In this document: piece by piece, positions 1-7,938 of the stretch
Layout: each line of letters begins with the position of its first letter
Numbering within the stretch: position 1 is the first letter of the stretch
Assembly: GCA_945918315.1 (NCBI GenBank)
Contig: CAMEIK010000014.1
Location: 1 to 12,940 of the forward strand
DNA from: an uncultured Clostridia bacterium
Lineage (GTDB): Bacteria > Bacillota > Clostridia > Oscillospirales > Oscillospiraceae
DNA length: 12,940 nucleotides
Reading direction: 5' to 3'
Program-made: the position numbers and the translations under genes
Notes under the pieces: generated by a model
Databases searched by the model: none
The model's input: the letters and a program-made list of their open reading frames with translations, nothing else
What the model was told of the DNA's origin: nothing

Positions 1-1156
1 AATCTCGTTTTATCTCATTTCTTTCCCGGGATATGCTCAGCACGATCCCCATCTCCCCCAGGTTCACCGCCAGGGCGGTACCGCCGTAGGAGAAAAATGG
101 CAGGGCGATGCCGGTGGAGGGAAGCAGATTCGTCACCACGCACAGGTTCAGCACCGTCTGGACGGCGATCAGGGTCGTAAGCCCCGCCGCCAGCACCGTG
201 GAAAACCGGGTGGATGCCCGCAGGGCGATCCAGTAGCCCCGCAGAATCAGCATGGCAAAGAGCGCCATAAGCCCCAGGGCTCCCACAAATCCCAGCTCCT
301 CGCAGATAACCGCGAAGATATAGTCGTTATACTGAAAAGGAAGGTACAGATATTTTTGCCGGCTCTTGCCGTAGCCCAGACCGAAGAGCCCCCCGGAGCC
401 GATGGCATAGAGGGACTGAAGAATCTGGTAGCCCGTATCCCCCGGGTCCAGCTCCGGGTGGAGCCAGGCGGTGATCCGGTCCCCGGCATAGCCCATCAGG
501 CTGACATAGACCACCAGGAACACTGCCGCGGCCCCAGCCCCGGCCAGAAGCCACTTGGGATTGGTTCCGGCCACGAACATCATCACAACCGCCACCATGC
601 CCATCAGCATAATGGCGCTCAGGTGCTTTTCCAGGGCCAGCGGCACCAGGATTCCCATCAGAGCCAGACCGAAGCCCAGCACACCATAGCGGAACTGCTT
701 TGCCTTTGTCCCAAAGCCCCGGGTCAGCCGGGCGAACAGCAGGATCATGGTGAATTTCGCGATTTCCGAGGGCTGAAACTGCAGTCCCGCCAGATTGATC
801 CAGCGTTTCGCCCCGTTGACCTCCTCGCCGATGACCAGCACGCTGAGCAGCAGAGCAATGCTCACCCCGTACAGGGGCCAGGCCAGGCGATACCACAGCA
901 TCGCCGGAATCCGGCTGAAAAAGAACAGGGCGGCAAGACCGATGGCGGCGCACACCGCCTGCTTTTGCAGATACCGGGTGGAAATGGCGTAGCCGGTGTC
1001 GTACTCGCTCTGGGCATAGCTTGCCGAGTACAGCATCGCAAGTCCCAGCGTCAGGAGCAGCAGCACCAGGGCAAGGAAAGGAATATCCACTGTCTGCGCC
1101 GCGGGTTTTCCCCATAGGCGGCGGTCCTCTTTGGCACGCACAGAACGTGCTGCCAT
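1..1156 (-). CDS. ftsW: FtsW/SpoVE-type SEDS peptidoglycan glycosyltransferase, 3' end cut by window edge
   Basis: Polytopic membrane SEDS protein that polymerises lipid II into glycan strands at the division septum, working with the class B penicillin-binding protein encoded in the same operon. The window holds 385 codons from ATG 1156 with no stop before the left edge; the family is usually 370-400 residues, so only a short tail is missing. The start is supported by AAAGGAG about 6 bases upstream, and the gene begins 30 bases after the mraY stop. Visible family motifs are NGAKRWINL (W at residue 119) followed by QPSEIAKF, GDTGYQ, the NDYIFAVICEELG loop whose Asp (residue 278) matches the essential SEDS aspartate, and a terminal PFFSYGGTAL-NLGEMGIVLSISR. 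The usual PE before the ND is replaced by PF (LPFQYND). It could equally be named spoVE, because division and sporulation paralogues cannot be told apart here. Confidence 0.93.
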   Translation of the reverse strand, partial: MAARSVRAKEDRRLWGKPAAQTVDIPFLALVLLLLTLGLAMLYSASYAQSEYDTGYAISTRYLQKQAVCAAIGLAALFFFSRIPAMLWYRLAWPLYGVSIALLLSVLVIGEEVNGAKRWINLAGLQFQPSEIAKFTMILLFARLTRGFGTKAKQFRYGVLGFGLALMGILVPLALEKHLSAIMLMGMVAVVMMFVAGTNPKWLLAGAGAAAVFLVVYVSLMGYAGDRITAWLHPELDPGDTGYQILQSLYAIGSGGLFGLGYGKSRQKYLYLPFQYNDYIFAVICEELGFVGALGLMALFAMLILRGYWIALRASTRFSTVLAAGLTTLIAVQTVLNLCVVTNLLPSTGIALPFFSYGGTALAVNLGEMGIVLSISRERNEIKRD

Positions 1157-1186
1157 AGACGCTCCTTTCAGTTCAGCAAATGGCTT

Positions 1187-2167
1187 TTACCAGCCTACAA
1201 GGCCCCGGACGCTCAGCCAGCCAATCAGGCACATCAGGGCGCTGACACCGGCAAACACCAGGACGATCTTTTCCTCCTTCCAGCCGCACATCTCAAAATG
1301 GTGGTGGATGGGGGACATTTTGAACAGCCGCTTTCCGTGGGTCAGCTTGAAGTAGCCCACCTGCAGAATCACGGATAGGGTTTCCACAATATACACAAAG
1401 CCCACAAGGATCAGCACCAACGGCATATCCAGGGCTATGGCCAGGGCGCACACAAGGCCGCCCAGAAACAGAGAGCCGGTATCGCCCATAAAGAGCTTGG
1501 CCGGGTGCCAGTTATAGCACAGGTAGGCCGCCAGTCCGCCGATGATGGAGGCGGGCAGCAGGGCGATTTCCCATTTCCCCATGACAAAGGCCGCCGCGGC
1601 GAAAAACACCATGACGGGAATGGTCACCGAGGCGCTGAGACCGTCAATGCCGTCGGTCAGGTTCACGGAATTGACGCACCCCACCACCACAAACATGGAG
1701 AACATAACATAAAGAATCGGATGAATATGGATAATGACATTGAAGAAGGGAATGTACAGCATACTGGTAAGGCTGCCCTTCTTATACATAAGGTAGACAA
1801 ACAGCGCGGCAAAAGCCATCTGCAGCAGAATCTTCTGCAGGCCGGTCAGGCCCAGATTCTTGTGGTGCTTGATCTTGGCAAAATCATCCAGGAATCCCAC
1901 AAAACCAAAGCAGGCGGCCATAAGGAACACATAGAACACCGTACAATCTCCCATGGCGGGCAGATTCACCAGCAGACACAGCAGCGCCGCCGCGATAAAC
2001 ATCAGGCCGCCCATGATGGGGGTACCGGATTTGTTGTTGTGCCAGGTGGGCCCCACCTCACGGATGGACTGCCCCGCCTTCAGCGCGCGAAGCACCGGGA
2101 TCATCAGCTTATTCAGAAGGCTTGCCGCCAGGAAGGAGCCCACCACTGAAAGGATTATTCTTGTCAT
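1187..2167 (-). CDS. mraY: Phospho-N-acetylmuramoyl-pentapeptide transferase MraY
   Basis: Integral membrane enzyme that transfers phospho-MurNAc-pentapeptide from UDP to undecaprenyl phosphate, making lipid I. The 326-residue product has the family's usual length and about ten hydrophobic segments. Diagnostic motifs: GTPIMGG (48-54), FLDDFAK with the Asp pair at 94-95, NLTDGIDGL (169-177), FMGDTGSLFLGG with the conserved Asp at 229, and the HHH motif in SPIHHHFE (288-290). These cover the magnesium and uridine-binding residues known for the family. GGAGG lies about 9 bases before ATG 2167. It sits between murF (21-base gap) and ftsW, so murD is absent from the place it often occupies. Identification is secure. 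Confidence 0.97.
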   Translation of the reverse strand: MTRIILSVVGSFLAASLLNKLMIPVLRALKAGQSIREVGPTWHNNKSGTPIMGGLMFIAAALLCLLVNLPAMGDCTVFYVFLMAACFGFVGFLDDFAKIKHHKNLGLTGLQKILLQMAFAALFVYLMYKKGSLTSMLYIPFFNVIIHIHPILYVMFSMFVVVGCVNSVNLTDGIDGLSASVTIPVMVFFAAAAFVMGKWEIALLPASIIGGLAAYLCYNWHPAKLFMGDTGSLFLGGLVCALAIALDMPLVLILVGFVYIVETLSVILQVGYFKLTHGKRLFKMSPIHHHFEMCGWKEEKIVLVFAGVSALMCLIGWLSVRGLVGW

Positions 2168-2188
2168 ATGCTTTTGCCTCCACTGCGT

Positions 2189-3547
2189 TTATTTCTTATC
2201 CGCCAAAAAGGCCTCCAGTACCGTTTCCATATGCATACCGTGACTGCCCTTGAAGAGGATCACATCCCCCGGTCTGGCAAACCGCCGAAGCACGGAAAGA
2301 AGCTCATCCTTATCCTGAAACGCCCGGCACCGGGAATCGGGCATTCCGCCGGTGATGCAGCCGCTGCGGACCCGGGGCGCGTTGGGCCCGTAGGCCAGGA
2401 CCATGTCGGTGCTTTCTACGGCCAGCCTTCCGATCCGGTAATGCTCCGCCTGGGCGCTGGTACCCAGCTCCAGCATATCCCCCAGCACCGCGATCCGCCG
2501 TCCGTGCTTGGTGCCCAGCACCTGCAGCGCCGCCGCCATGGACTCGGGACCGGCGTTATAGCAATCCTTAATAATGGTATAGCCCCCAACCTGGAGAATC
2601 TCCTGCCGCCCGGAAAGATTCCGGAACTTTTTCAGCTGGTCCGAAATGGTCTGAGGGGGAACTCCCAGAAGCAGCCCCACGCTCACCGCCGCCATGGCGT
2701 CCGGGATAAAGTGGAGCCCCTCCAGATGGATTTCCACCGGGAAGGAGGTGTCCCGGGTCTCCACCCGGAAGCAAAGAGCTTCCTCCTCCTGACGGGCATC
2801 CAGACAGCGGACGGCGCAGCCGGAATCCTTGCCAAAGTAGGTGATCTTCTGGCGGAGCATGTCCGGCAGATTCCGCAGCATGGTATCATCTCCATTGAGC
2901 ACCAGCTCTCCGGCAGGGCCCATGCCCTCCACGATTTCAAACTTCGCCTGGCGGATTCCCTCCATGGTACCCAGGTTTTCAATGTGCATGGTGCCGATGT
3001 TCAGAATCAATGCCACATCGGGTCTGGCAATGGAGGAAAGGTAGGCCATCTCCCGGAAATGGTTCATACCCATTTCCAGAACCGCCACCTGGGTATCCTC
3101 CGGCATGGCAAGAATTGCCATGGGCATGCCAATGTCGTTGTTGTGATTGACTGGGGTCTTCTCCGTGCGGTACGTGCCGCCGAGGACCTGGGCCACCATT
3201 TCCTTGGTGGTGCTCTTGCCCACGGAACCGGTAATACCCACCACCTTCATGCCCAGGCGCTGCCGCTCGCCCCGGGCAATGTCACCCAGAGCCAGCCGGG
3301 TATCGGAAACATAAATGGCAGGATAGTCCCCCATTCTCCGGGTGCACAGCGCCGCCGCGGCTCCTGATGCCATGGCGGCGGGGACAAAGTCATTGCCGTC
3401 CCGCATTCCCTGAAGGGCAACGAAAAGCTGCCCGGGCTGCAGCTCCCGGGTGTCATTGCAGGCTCCCAGGAAGGTTACATCCGCGTATTTCTCGTCTACA
3501 TAGCCGTCGCACCAACGGGCGGCCTGTTTCAATGTGATTCTACCCAT
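2189..3547 (-). CDS. murF: UDP-N-acetylmuramoyl-tripeptide:D-alanyl-D-alanine ligase MurF
   Basis: Cytoplasmic Mur ligase that adds D-Ala-D-Ala to UDP-MurNAc-tripeptide using ATP, completing the pentapeptide precursor. It has 452 residues, normal for the family. Visible: N-terminal Mur ligase domain with DTRELQPGQLFVAL (32-45), P-loop GITGSVGKSTTK (104-115), VLEMGMN (156-162), NIGTMHIENLGT (183-194), the AKFEI lysine (202), YNAGPESM (330-337, where YNANP is the more usual form), LGDMLELG (355-362) and C-terminal FKGSHGMHME (432-441). ATG 3547 overlaps the murE stop by 8 bases and has GAGG about 7-8 bases upstream inside murE, so translational coupling to murE is likely. Identification rests on the P-loop context and the C-terminal motif, which separate MurF from MurE and MurC. 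Confidence 0.96.
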   Translation of the reverse strand: MGRITLKQAARWCDGYVDEKYADVTFLGACNDTRELQPGQLFVALQGMRDGNDFVPAAMASGAAAALCTRRMGDYPAIYVSDTRLALGDIARGERQRLGMKVVGITGSVGKSTTKEMVAQVLGGTYRTEKTPVNHNNDIGMPMAILAMPEDTQVAVLEMGMNHFREMAYLSSIARPDVALILNIGTMHIENLGTMEGIRQAKFEIVEGMGPAGELVLNGDDTMLRNLPDMLRQKITYFGKDSGCAVRCLDARQEEEALCFRVETRDTSFPVEIHLEGLHFIPDAMAAVSVGLLLGVPPQTISDQLKKFRNLSGRQEILQVGGYTIIKDCYNAGPESMAAALQVLGTKHGRRIAVLGDMLELGTSAQAEHYRIGRLAVESTDMVLAYGPNAPRVRSGCITGGMPDSRCRAFQDKDELLSVLRRFARPGDVILFKGSHGMHMETVLEAFLADKK

Positions 3548-5000
3548 TGCGTTTCCTCAATTCCACCAGGTGCGCGGCGACCTCCTCCCGTTCATCCAGG
3601 TGGAGCTTTCGCCCGCCAATATCCTGATAAGTCTCGTGGCCCTTTCCGGCCAGAACAATTATATCATCTTTTTTCGCAATGTCCATAGCATATCTGATAG
3701 CTTCCCGCCGATCTTCTATCACAATATATGGTCCGAATTCCTTTTTTACCCCTGCCAGGATGTCCTCGATGATCGCCATAGGCCGTTCCGTTCTGGGATT
3801 ATCCGAGGTAATGACGGCAAAATCCGAATATTTGACACCGATTTCGCCCATAATCGGCCGCTTCAGAGGGTCCCGGTCCCCGCCGCAGCCAAATACGGCG
3901 ATAACCCGGCCCCTGCAGAAATCCTGAACGGATTTCAGAACATTTTCCAGGCCGTCCGGGGTGTGGGCATAGTCAATGAGGACGGAATAGGGGGTTTCCG
4001 GGGTGGGAACCACCTCCACCCTGCCCTTGACACCCTGGACATCCAGCAGCGCGTCGGCACAGTCTTGCAGGCGGATTCCCAGGCCCATCCCCAGGCCCAG
4101 CACCGTCAGGGCGTTATACACCGTGAATCTTCCGGGAATTCCCAGCTTCACGGGAACCTGTTCCTCTTTCGTCACCGCGGTAAAGGAAATTCCCTCGGCA
4201 TGGAGGGACACGTCCTTTGCCGTCAGGTCCCCCGGTCCCGTCACCGAGGTGGTGAGCACCGGGCAGCCGCAGGCGGCAAGAATTCTGCCGGCGTAGCTGT
4301 CGTCCATATTCACCACCGCCCGGTCGCACCGGCGGAACAGCTCCGCCTTGGCGTCGCAGTAGGCGTCCATGGTCTTGTGGAAGTCCAGATGGTCCTCCGT
4401 CAGGTTGGTAAAGGCGGCAGCGGCAAACCGGATACCGCCGATCCGCTCCAGGGACACCGCGTGGCTGGAAACCTCCATGACGGCATAGCCGCAGCCCGCC
4501 TCCGCCATCCGGGCAAACAGAGCCTGGAGTTCAAAGCTTTCCGGCGTGGTGCGCTCGGTGGGAATCACTTCCTGTCCGATCATGTTGCCCATGGTGCCCA
4601 CAAGGCCCACCTTGGCCCCCAGGCACTTTTCCAGAACCTGCTTGAGAAGCAGCGTCACGGAGGTCTTTCCGTTGGTACCGGTGACACCGATGACGCGCAT
4701 ACGCTCCGCAGGACGGCCAAAATAGTTCGCAGAAATCAGAGCCAGGGCCAGCCGGTCGGATTCCACCAGCACATAGGGAAGCTCCTCCTGGGGGCGGCGG
4801 GCCGTGACCACCACGGCGGCTCCCTTTTGGAGGGCCATGGGAATAAACCGGTTGCCGTCGGAGGCAAATCCGGACACCGCCACAAACAGGCTGCCGGGTG
4901 TTACCTTTCGGGAGTCATAGAAAACCTCCCCGATTTCCGTTTCCGGGTCTGCGTGAAGCTCCGTTACCGGAACCTCCCGCAGTAAATCTTTCAGCTTCAT
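3540..5000 (-). CDS. murE: UDP-N-acetylmuramoyl-L-alanyl-D-glutamate:meso-diaminopimelate ligase MurE
   Basis: Cytoplasmic Mur ligase adding the third stem-peptide residue to UDP-MurNAc-L-Ala-D-Glu. It has 486 residues, full length. Seen: DSRKVTPGSLFVAVSG (29-44), P-loop GVTGTNGKTS (105-114), TTPESFELQ (151-159), MEVSSHA (175-181), TNLTEDHLDFH (198-208), DAKAELF with the lysine (218) that is carbamylated in the family, DYAHTPDGLE (343-352), GCGGDRD (371-377), DNPR (400-403) and AGKGHETYQ (451-459). The DNPR motif is the family marker for meso-diaminopimelate rather than lysine, so the wall is inferred to be A1-gamma type. AGGAGG is 5 bases before ATG 5000. It lies 14 bases after the spoVD stop and overlaps murF by 8 bases. 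Confidence 0.97.
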   Translation of the reverse strand: MKLKDLLREVPVTELHADPETEIGEVFYDSRKVTPGSLFVAVSGFASDGNRFIPMALQKGAAVVVTARRPQEELPYVLVESDRLALALISANYFGRPAERMRVIGVTGTNGKTSVTLLLKQVLEKCLGAKVGLVGTMGNMIGQEVIPTERTTPESFELQALFARMAEAGCGYAVMEVSSHAVSLERIGGIRFAAAAFTNLTEDHLDFHKTMDAYCDAKAELFRRCDRAVVNMDDSYAGRILAACGCPVLTTSVTGPGDLTAKDVSLHAEGISFTAVTKEEQVPVKLGIPGRFTVYNALTVLGLGMGLGIRLQDCADALLDVQGVKGRVEVVPTPETPYSVLIDYAHTPDGLENVLKSVQDFCRGRVIAVFGCGGDRDPLKRPIMGEIGVKYSDFAVITSDNPRTERPMAIIEDILAGVKKEFGPYIVIEDRREAIRYAMDIAKKDDIIVLAGKGHETYQDIGGRKLHLDEREEVAAHLVELRKRNG

Positions 5001-5014
5001 AAGTACCTCCTGCC

Positions 5015-7309
5015 CTAATCCCGGGCACCAATATCCGTAAATCCCAGGGTGATTGTGGTCCCCCGGGAAACCGTTTCCCCCGCGGGCCGGTCCTGGGCCG
5101 TTACCACCACACCCATTGCCGTGTCCGGGTTTCCGGTACAGCGGATGTACACCCCCGCTTTGTCCGCCGCGTCGGCGGCCTGCTGCCGGTTCATACCGGA
5201 AAAGTCCGGTACGGTTGCCGCCTCCTCCGGCGCCTGCTCCCCCAGATACAAGAAAAGCTCACTGCCCCCGGGGACGGTACTGCCCGCCGCCGGTATCTGG
5301 CCGGTGACGGTTTCGGCGGAGCCGGAAAAGCAAGCCGAAAGGCCCAGCGCCTTCAGGGCCTTCTCCGCCTCCTTCCGGGTCATGCCGGAATACTCTCCGA
5401 TCACCACTTCCCGGGCGGCATCCTCCGGGAGCACCGTCTTTTCCACACCCAGGTAGGGAAGAATATCACTGAGGATGGCGCCCACCGTGGGAGCCGCCAT
5501 GACGCCGCCGGAAATATAGATTCCCGTGGACCGGGAGGGGGTGTCCAGGGCCGCCAGAACAATATACTCCGGGTCCTCCATGGGGGCAATCCCCACAAAG
5601 GACACGATCTTATCCTGGACCCGCTGGCCGTTTTCATCAAACACATCGATCTTCTCGCTGGTGCCGGTCTTTCCGCCGATGGAATAGCCGGCTACGTTGG
5701 CATTTTTCGCGGTACCCTCCGTGACCACGGAACGAATGAGCTCCCGCATGGTCCGGGAGGTGGATTCCTGAATGGTCCGGCGGACCACCGTGGGCTCCTG
5801 CCGCAGAACCGTGTCCCCGTCGGCGCTGAGCACCTCCGAGACGATATAGGGCTCCACCAGATACCCCCCGTTTACCACGGAGGAAATGGCCCGGACAAGC
5901 TGCAAAGGCGTCAGCTTAAAGGTCTGGCCGAAGGAACCGGAGGTCAGGGAGGCCGTGCCCCACTTGTCCGTATCCGTCACCAGGGCCTTGTCAAAGAAAA
6001 CCCCCTTGCTCTCACCGGCAAGGTCAATTCCGGTTTTTTCCAGCACGCCAAACCGCTGCACATATTCATAGAACCGCTCCCCGCCCAGCTTCAGGGCAAT
6101 ATGGGCAAAGGCGATATTGCAGGAATTCTGCAGAGCCTGGGGTGTCTTCTCCGCCCCATGGCCGGCGGAACGCCAGCAGTGAAGCCGCTGGGAGCGCCCG
6201 GGGATCTGCTCGGCGCCCCGGCAGTAAAAATTGGTATTTAAATCAATGGCCCCGCAGTCCAATGCCGCGGCCATGGTCAGCACCTTAAAGGTGGACCCCG
6301 GCTCATAGCCATCGGAGAGAACCCGGTTTCGCCACTGCTTCAGCCGGGCGGCGGTCAGCGCTTCCTGATAGGCGCTGTCGTCCCCGCTTTCTTTCAGCGC
6401 TTCCAGCTTTGCCCTTTCCGCCGGGTCCGCAATTTCCTGATACCGGTTGGGATCATAGCTTCCCAGCGTGGCCATGGCCAGGATCGCGCCGGTCTTGCAG
6501 TTCATGACCAATCCGAAGGCGCCGTTTCGCACATCATACTTGGCGATGGCGGTTTGGAGCTGGTTTTCCAGGCACTGCTGCACCGTAGCATCCAGGGTCA
6601 GCACCACACTGCATCCCGGCTGGCCTGACAGATAGTTTTCATAGGAAAAGGGCATATCCATTTCGTTGTTGCCCTTGGTGGTAATCACCTTCCCGGTTTT
6701 CCCGGAAAGGAACGCGTCATAGCTTGCCTCGATTCCCTCGCAGCCCGCGTTGGAATTGTTGGTAAAGCCGATTACCTGGGCGGCCAGCATCCCGCAGGGA
6801 TAAACCCGGCGGGAGGTGGGCTCAATGTGAATGCCCGAAATATCATTTTCATTGATAAAGCTGCGGATTTGCCCGGCCACTTCCTCCTCCACCCGGCTGC
6901 CCACCTGCTTGTACCGCTTGGTAATATCCGCCGCCTGCTCCCGGATCCACTGGGGGTCCTTGTCAAGAAGGGGGCCCAGGTATTCCGCGATGGCATCGAT
7001 GTCGGCTTTGGACTGCTTCAGCTCATGGGGGTCCAAATAAATGTTTTCCACATTTACAGAGGCCGCCAGAATATTCATGTTGCAGTCATAGATGGTGCCC
7101 CGATCCGCCGTCACCGAGGTGCCCCGGGTCTGATTCCGCAGGGCAAGCTCCGCGTAATAGCTGTAATCCGTCACCATCAGCCCATACAGCCGGACCGCTG
7201 CCGGTACAAACGCCAGGCAGCCCAGCAGCATCCCGGTCAGAAGGATTCTGCGGTGCTGCCCGCTGTCCAGACGCACCCGACCCAGGCTTGCCCATTCCTT
7301 TTTTCCCAT
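5015..7309 (-). CDS. SpoVD/FtsI (PBP2B)-type class B penicillin-binding protein with two PASTA domains
   Basis: Membrane-anchored D,D-transpeptidase that cross-links septal or spore-cortex peptidoglycan, partner of the SEDS protein FtsW. From ATG 7309 it has 764 residues: one transmembrane segment (about 22-45), a PBP dimerisation domain opening with DRGTIYD (69-75), a transpeptidase domain with catalytic STFK (S339-K342), SCN (396-398) and KTGT (547-550), then two C-terminal PASTA repeats (about 633-690 and 699-759). The order and the GRSQRLHCW segment are typical of clostridial PBP2 proteins. An in-frame TTG at 7330 would add 7 residues. The ATG is preferred, though its Shine-Dalgarno is weak (AAAGGG, 10 bases away). 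A stop at 7358-7360 bounds the frame upstream. SpoVD and FtsI cannot be separated from sequence alone. The preceding 145-base gap is unusually long for this operon. Confidence 0.94.
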   Translation of the reverse strand: MGKKEWASLGRVRLDSGQHRRILLTGMLLGCLAFVPAAVRLYGLMVTDYSYYAELALRNQTRGTSVTADRGTIYDCNMNILAASVNVENIYLDPHELKQSKADIDAIAEYLGPLLDKDPQWIREQAADITKRYKQVGSRVEEEVAGQIRSFINENDISGIHIEPTSRRVYPCGMLAAQVIGFTNNSNAGCEGIEASYDAFLSGKTGKVITTKGNNEMDMPFSYENYLSGQPGCSVVLTLDATVQQCLENQLQTAIAKYDVRNGAFGLVMNCKTGAILAMATLGSYDPNRYQEIADPAERAKLEALKESGDDSAYQEALTAARLKQWRNRVLSDGYEPGSTFKVLTMAAALDCGAIDLNTNFYCRGAEQIPGRSQRLHCWRSAGHGAEKTPQALQNSCNIAFAHIALKLGGERFYEYVQRFGVLEKTGIDLAGESKGVFFDKALVTDTDKWGTASLTSGSFGQTFKLTPLQLVRAISSVVNGGYLVEPYIVSEVLSADGDTVLRQEPTVVRRTIQESTSRTMRELIRSVVTEGTAKNANVAGYSIGGKTGTSEKIDVFDENGQRVQDKIVSFVGIAPMEDPEYIVLAALDTPSRSTGIYISGGVMAAPTVGAILSDILPYLGVEKTVLPEDAAREVVIGEYSGMTRKEAEKALKALGLSACFSGSAETVTGQIPAAGSTVPGGSELFLYLGEQAPEEAATVPDFSGMNRQQAADAADKAGVYIRCTGNPDTAMGVVVTAQDRPAGETVSRGTTITLGFTDIGARD

Positions 7310-7454
7310 AGCCCACCGGCCCTTTCCCAAAGAAGAGTCCGCAGCCTGCGCAAATGGTCACAATGGGCAGCAAGGGAATCCCTCGCCGCCCACCTGCAGC
7401 TGCTATCCTATTCTTATTGGAAAGTACCCGTCCGTATGCCGGGAATGGAATGGA
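7310..7454 (-). other. 145-base untranslated gap between ftsL and spoVD
   Basis: No credible gene is seen here. The stretch holds the hairpin at 7364-7392 and an AT-richer patch (around 7408-7430). I could not find a -35/-10 pair good enough to call an internal promoter. A TTG-initiated frame of 95 codons starts at 7373 behind a GAGGGA, but it runs through the spoVD start in another frame and lacks recognisable features. Confidence 0.5.
7364..7392 (-). promoter_or_regulatory. Stable RNA hairpin in the ftsL-spoVD intergenic leader
   Basis: Read on the minus strand, GGGCGGCGAGGG (7391-7380), a 3-base loop and CCCTTGCTGCCC (7376-7365) form a 12-bp stem, extended to 13 by an outer U-A pair. Two pairs are G-U wobbles that exist only in minus-strand RNA; on the plus strand they would be A-C mismatches. 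It has no U tract, so it does not look like a standard terminator. It ends about 55 bases before the spoVD ATG. Its role is not known; stabilisation, processing or pausing between ftsL and spoVD are possible. Confidence 0.55.
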
Positions 7455-7925
7455 TTATTTGGCAAAAAGGCCCCTGAAAAACCACACAATATCATCCCAC
7501 ACCGTGGGCTCCGCCTTCGGCAGGGGCATACTTACCCACACCGTGGCGTTCTGGGCTTCCTCCCGGGGGATCATGCCCATGGCCTCTGCCGAAGCGCGCA
7601 CGCTCTCCAGGTCAAAGAAGGTACGGTAATTGTGCTCCAGCAGGGCGTTCTCCCGGCGAAGCTGGGACACCGATTCGGACACCTGATTATACCGCTCCCA
7701 GTTCTTTTCCAGTCGGACCGCGCCCAGGATCAGCACCACCAGCATCACCGCCGCCACAGCCATGCCGCACAGGGCCACGGGATCCACATAGATCACCTTC
7801 TGGCTCTGGCGCTTCAGCCTGGGCAGGGCGGCTTTTTTCTTTTTCTGCTTTTCGGCGATCTGGGGCGCCGTGCTGCCCAGGACATAGAACTGCCCTACAT
7901 ATTGAATTTCGGGTTTCCGTTCCAT
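7455..7925 (-). CDS. ftsL: FtsL-like bitopic septum protein
   Basis: Probable cell-division protein that bridges the early divisome and the FtsW/PBP pair. The 156-residue product has a basic cytoplasmic N-terminus (EKQKKKKAALPRLKRQ, 25-40), one transmembrane helix (about 49-71), then a heptad-like coiled-coil segment (about 72-103) and the SVRASAEAMGM segment (108-118) typical of the FtsL/DivIC family. The position between rsmH and the class B PBP is the classical ftsL slot. ATG 7925 is chosen because AAGGAAGG sits 6 bases upstream; ATG 7931 would place the ribosome site directly against the start. An in-frame extension to 8033 lies wholly within rsmH and is rejected. The C-terminus carries an extra hydrophobic, Trp-rich tail (VWDDIVWFFRGLFAK) that I do not associate with the family. 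Sequence conservation in FtsL is low, so the call leans on architecture and context. Confidence 0.78.
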   Translation of the reverse strand: MERKPEIQYVGQFYVLGSTAPQIAEKQKKKKAALPRLKRQSQKVIYVDPVALCGMAVAAVMLVVLILGAVRLEKNWERYNQVSESVSQLRRENALLEHNYRTFFDLESVRASAEAMGMIPREEAQNATVWVSMPLPKAEPTVWDDIVWFFRGLFAK

Positions 7926-7938
7926 AGGCATCCTTCCT

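Noticed and set aside
327..1115. 262-codon minus-strand frame within ftsW
   Set aside because: Out of frame with the FtsW reading, which carries all the SEDS motifs. The alternative translation is not membrane-like.
2168..3367. 399-codon plus-strand frame antisense to murF
   Set aside because: Shadow of murF. No recognisable domain and no supported start.
3534..4985. 483-codon plus-strand frame antisense to murE
   Set aside because: Mirror of murE with low-complexity His/Gly/Arg-rich translation. murE has full family motifs, so this is a shadow frame.
7086..7373. Possible 95-codon TTG-start gene in the ftsL-spoVD gap
   Set aside because: It has a GAGGGA before the TTG and a short hydrophobic start, but it continues out of frame deep into spoVD with low-complexity sequence, and its start overlaps the hairpin stem.
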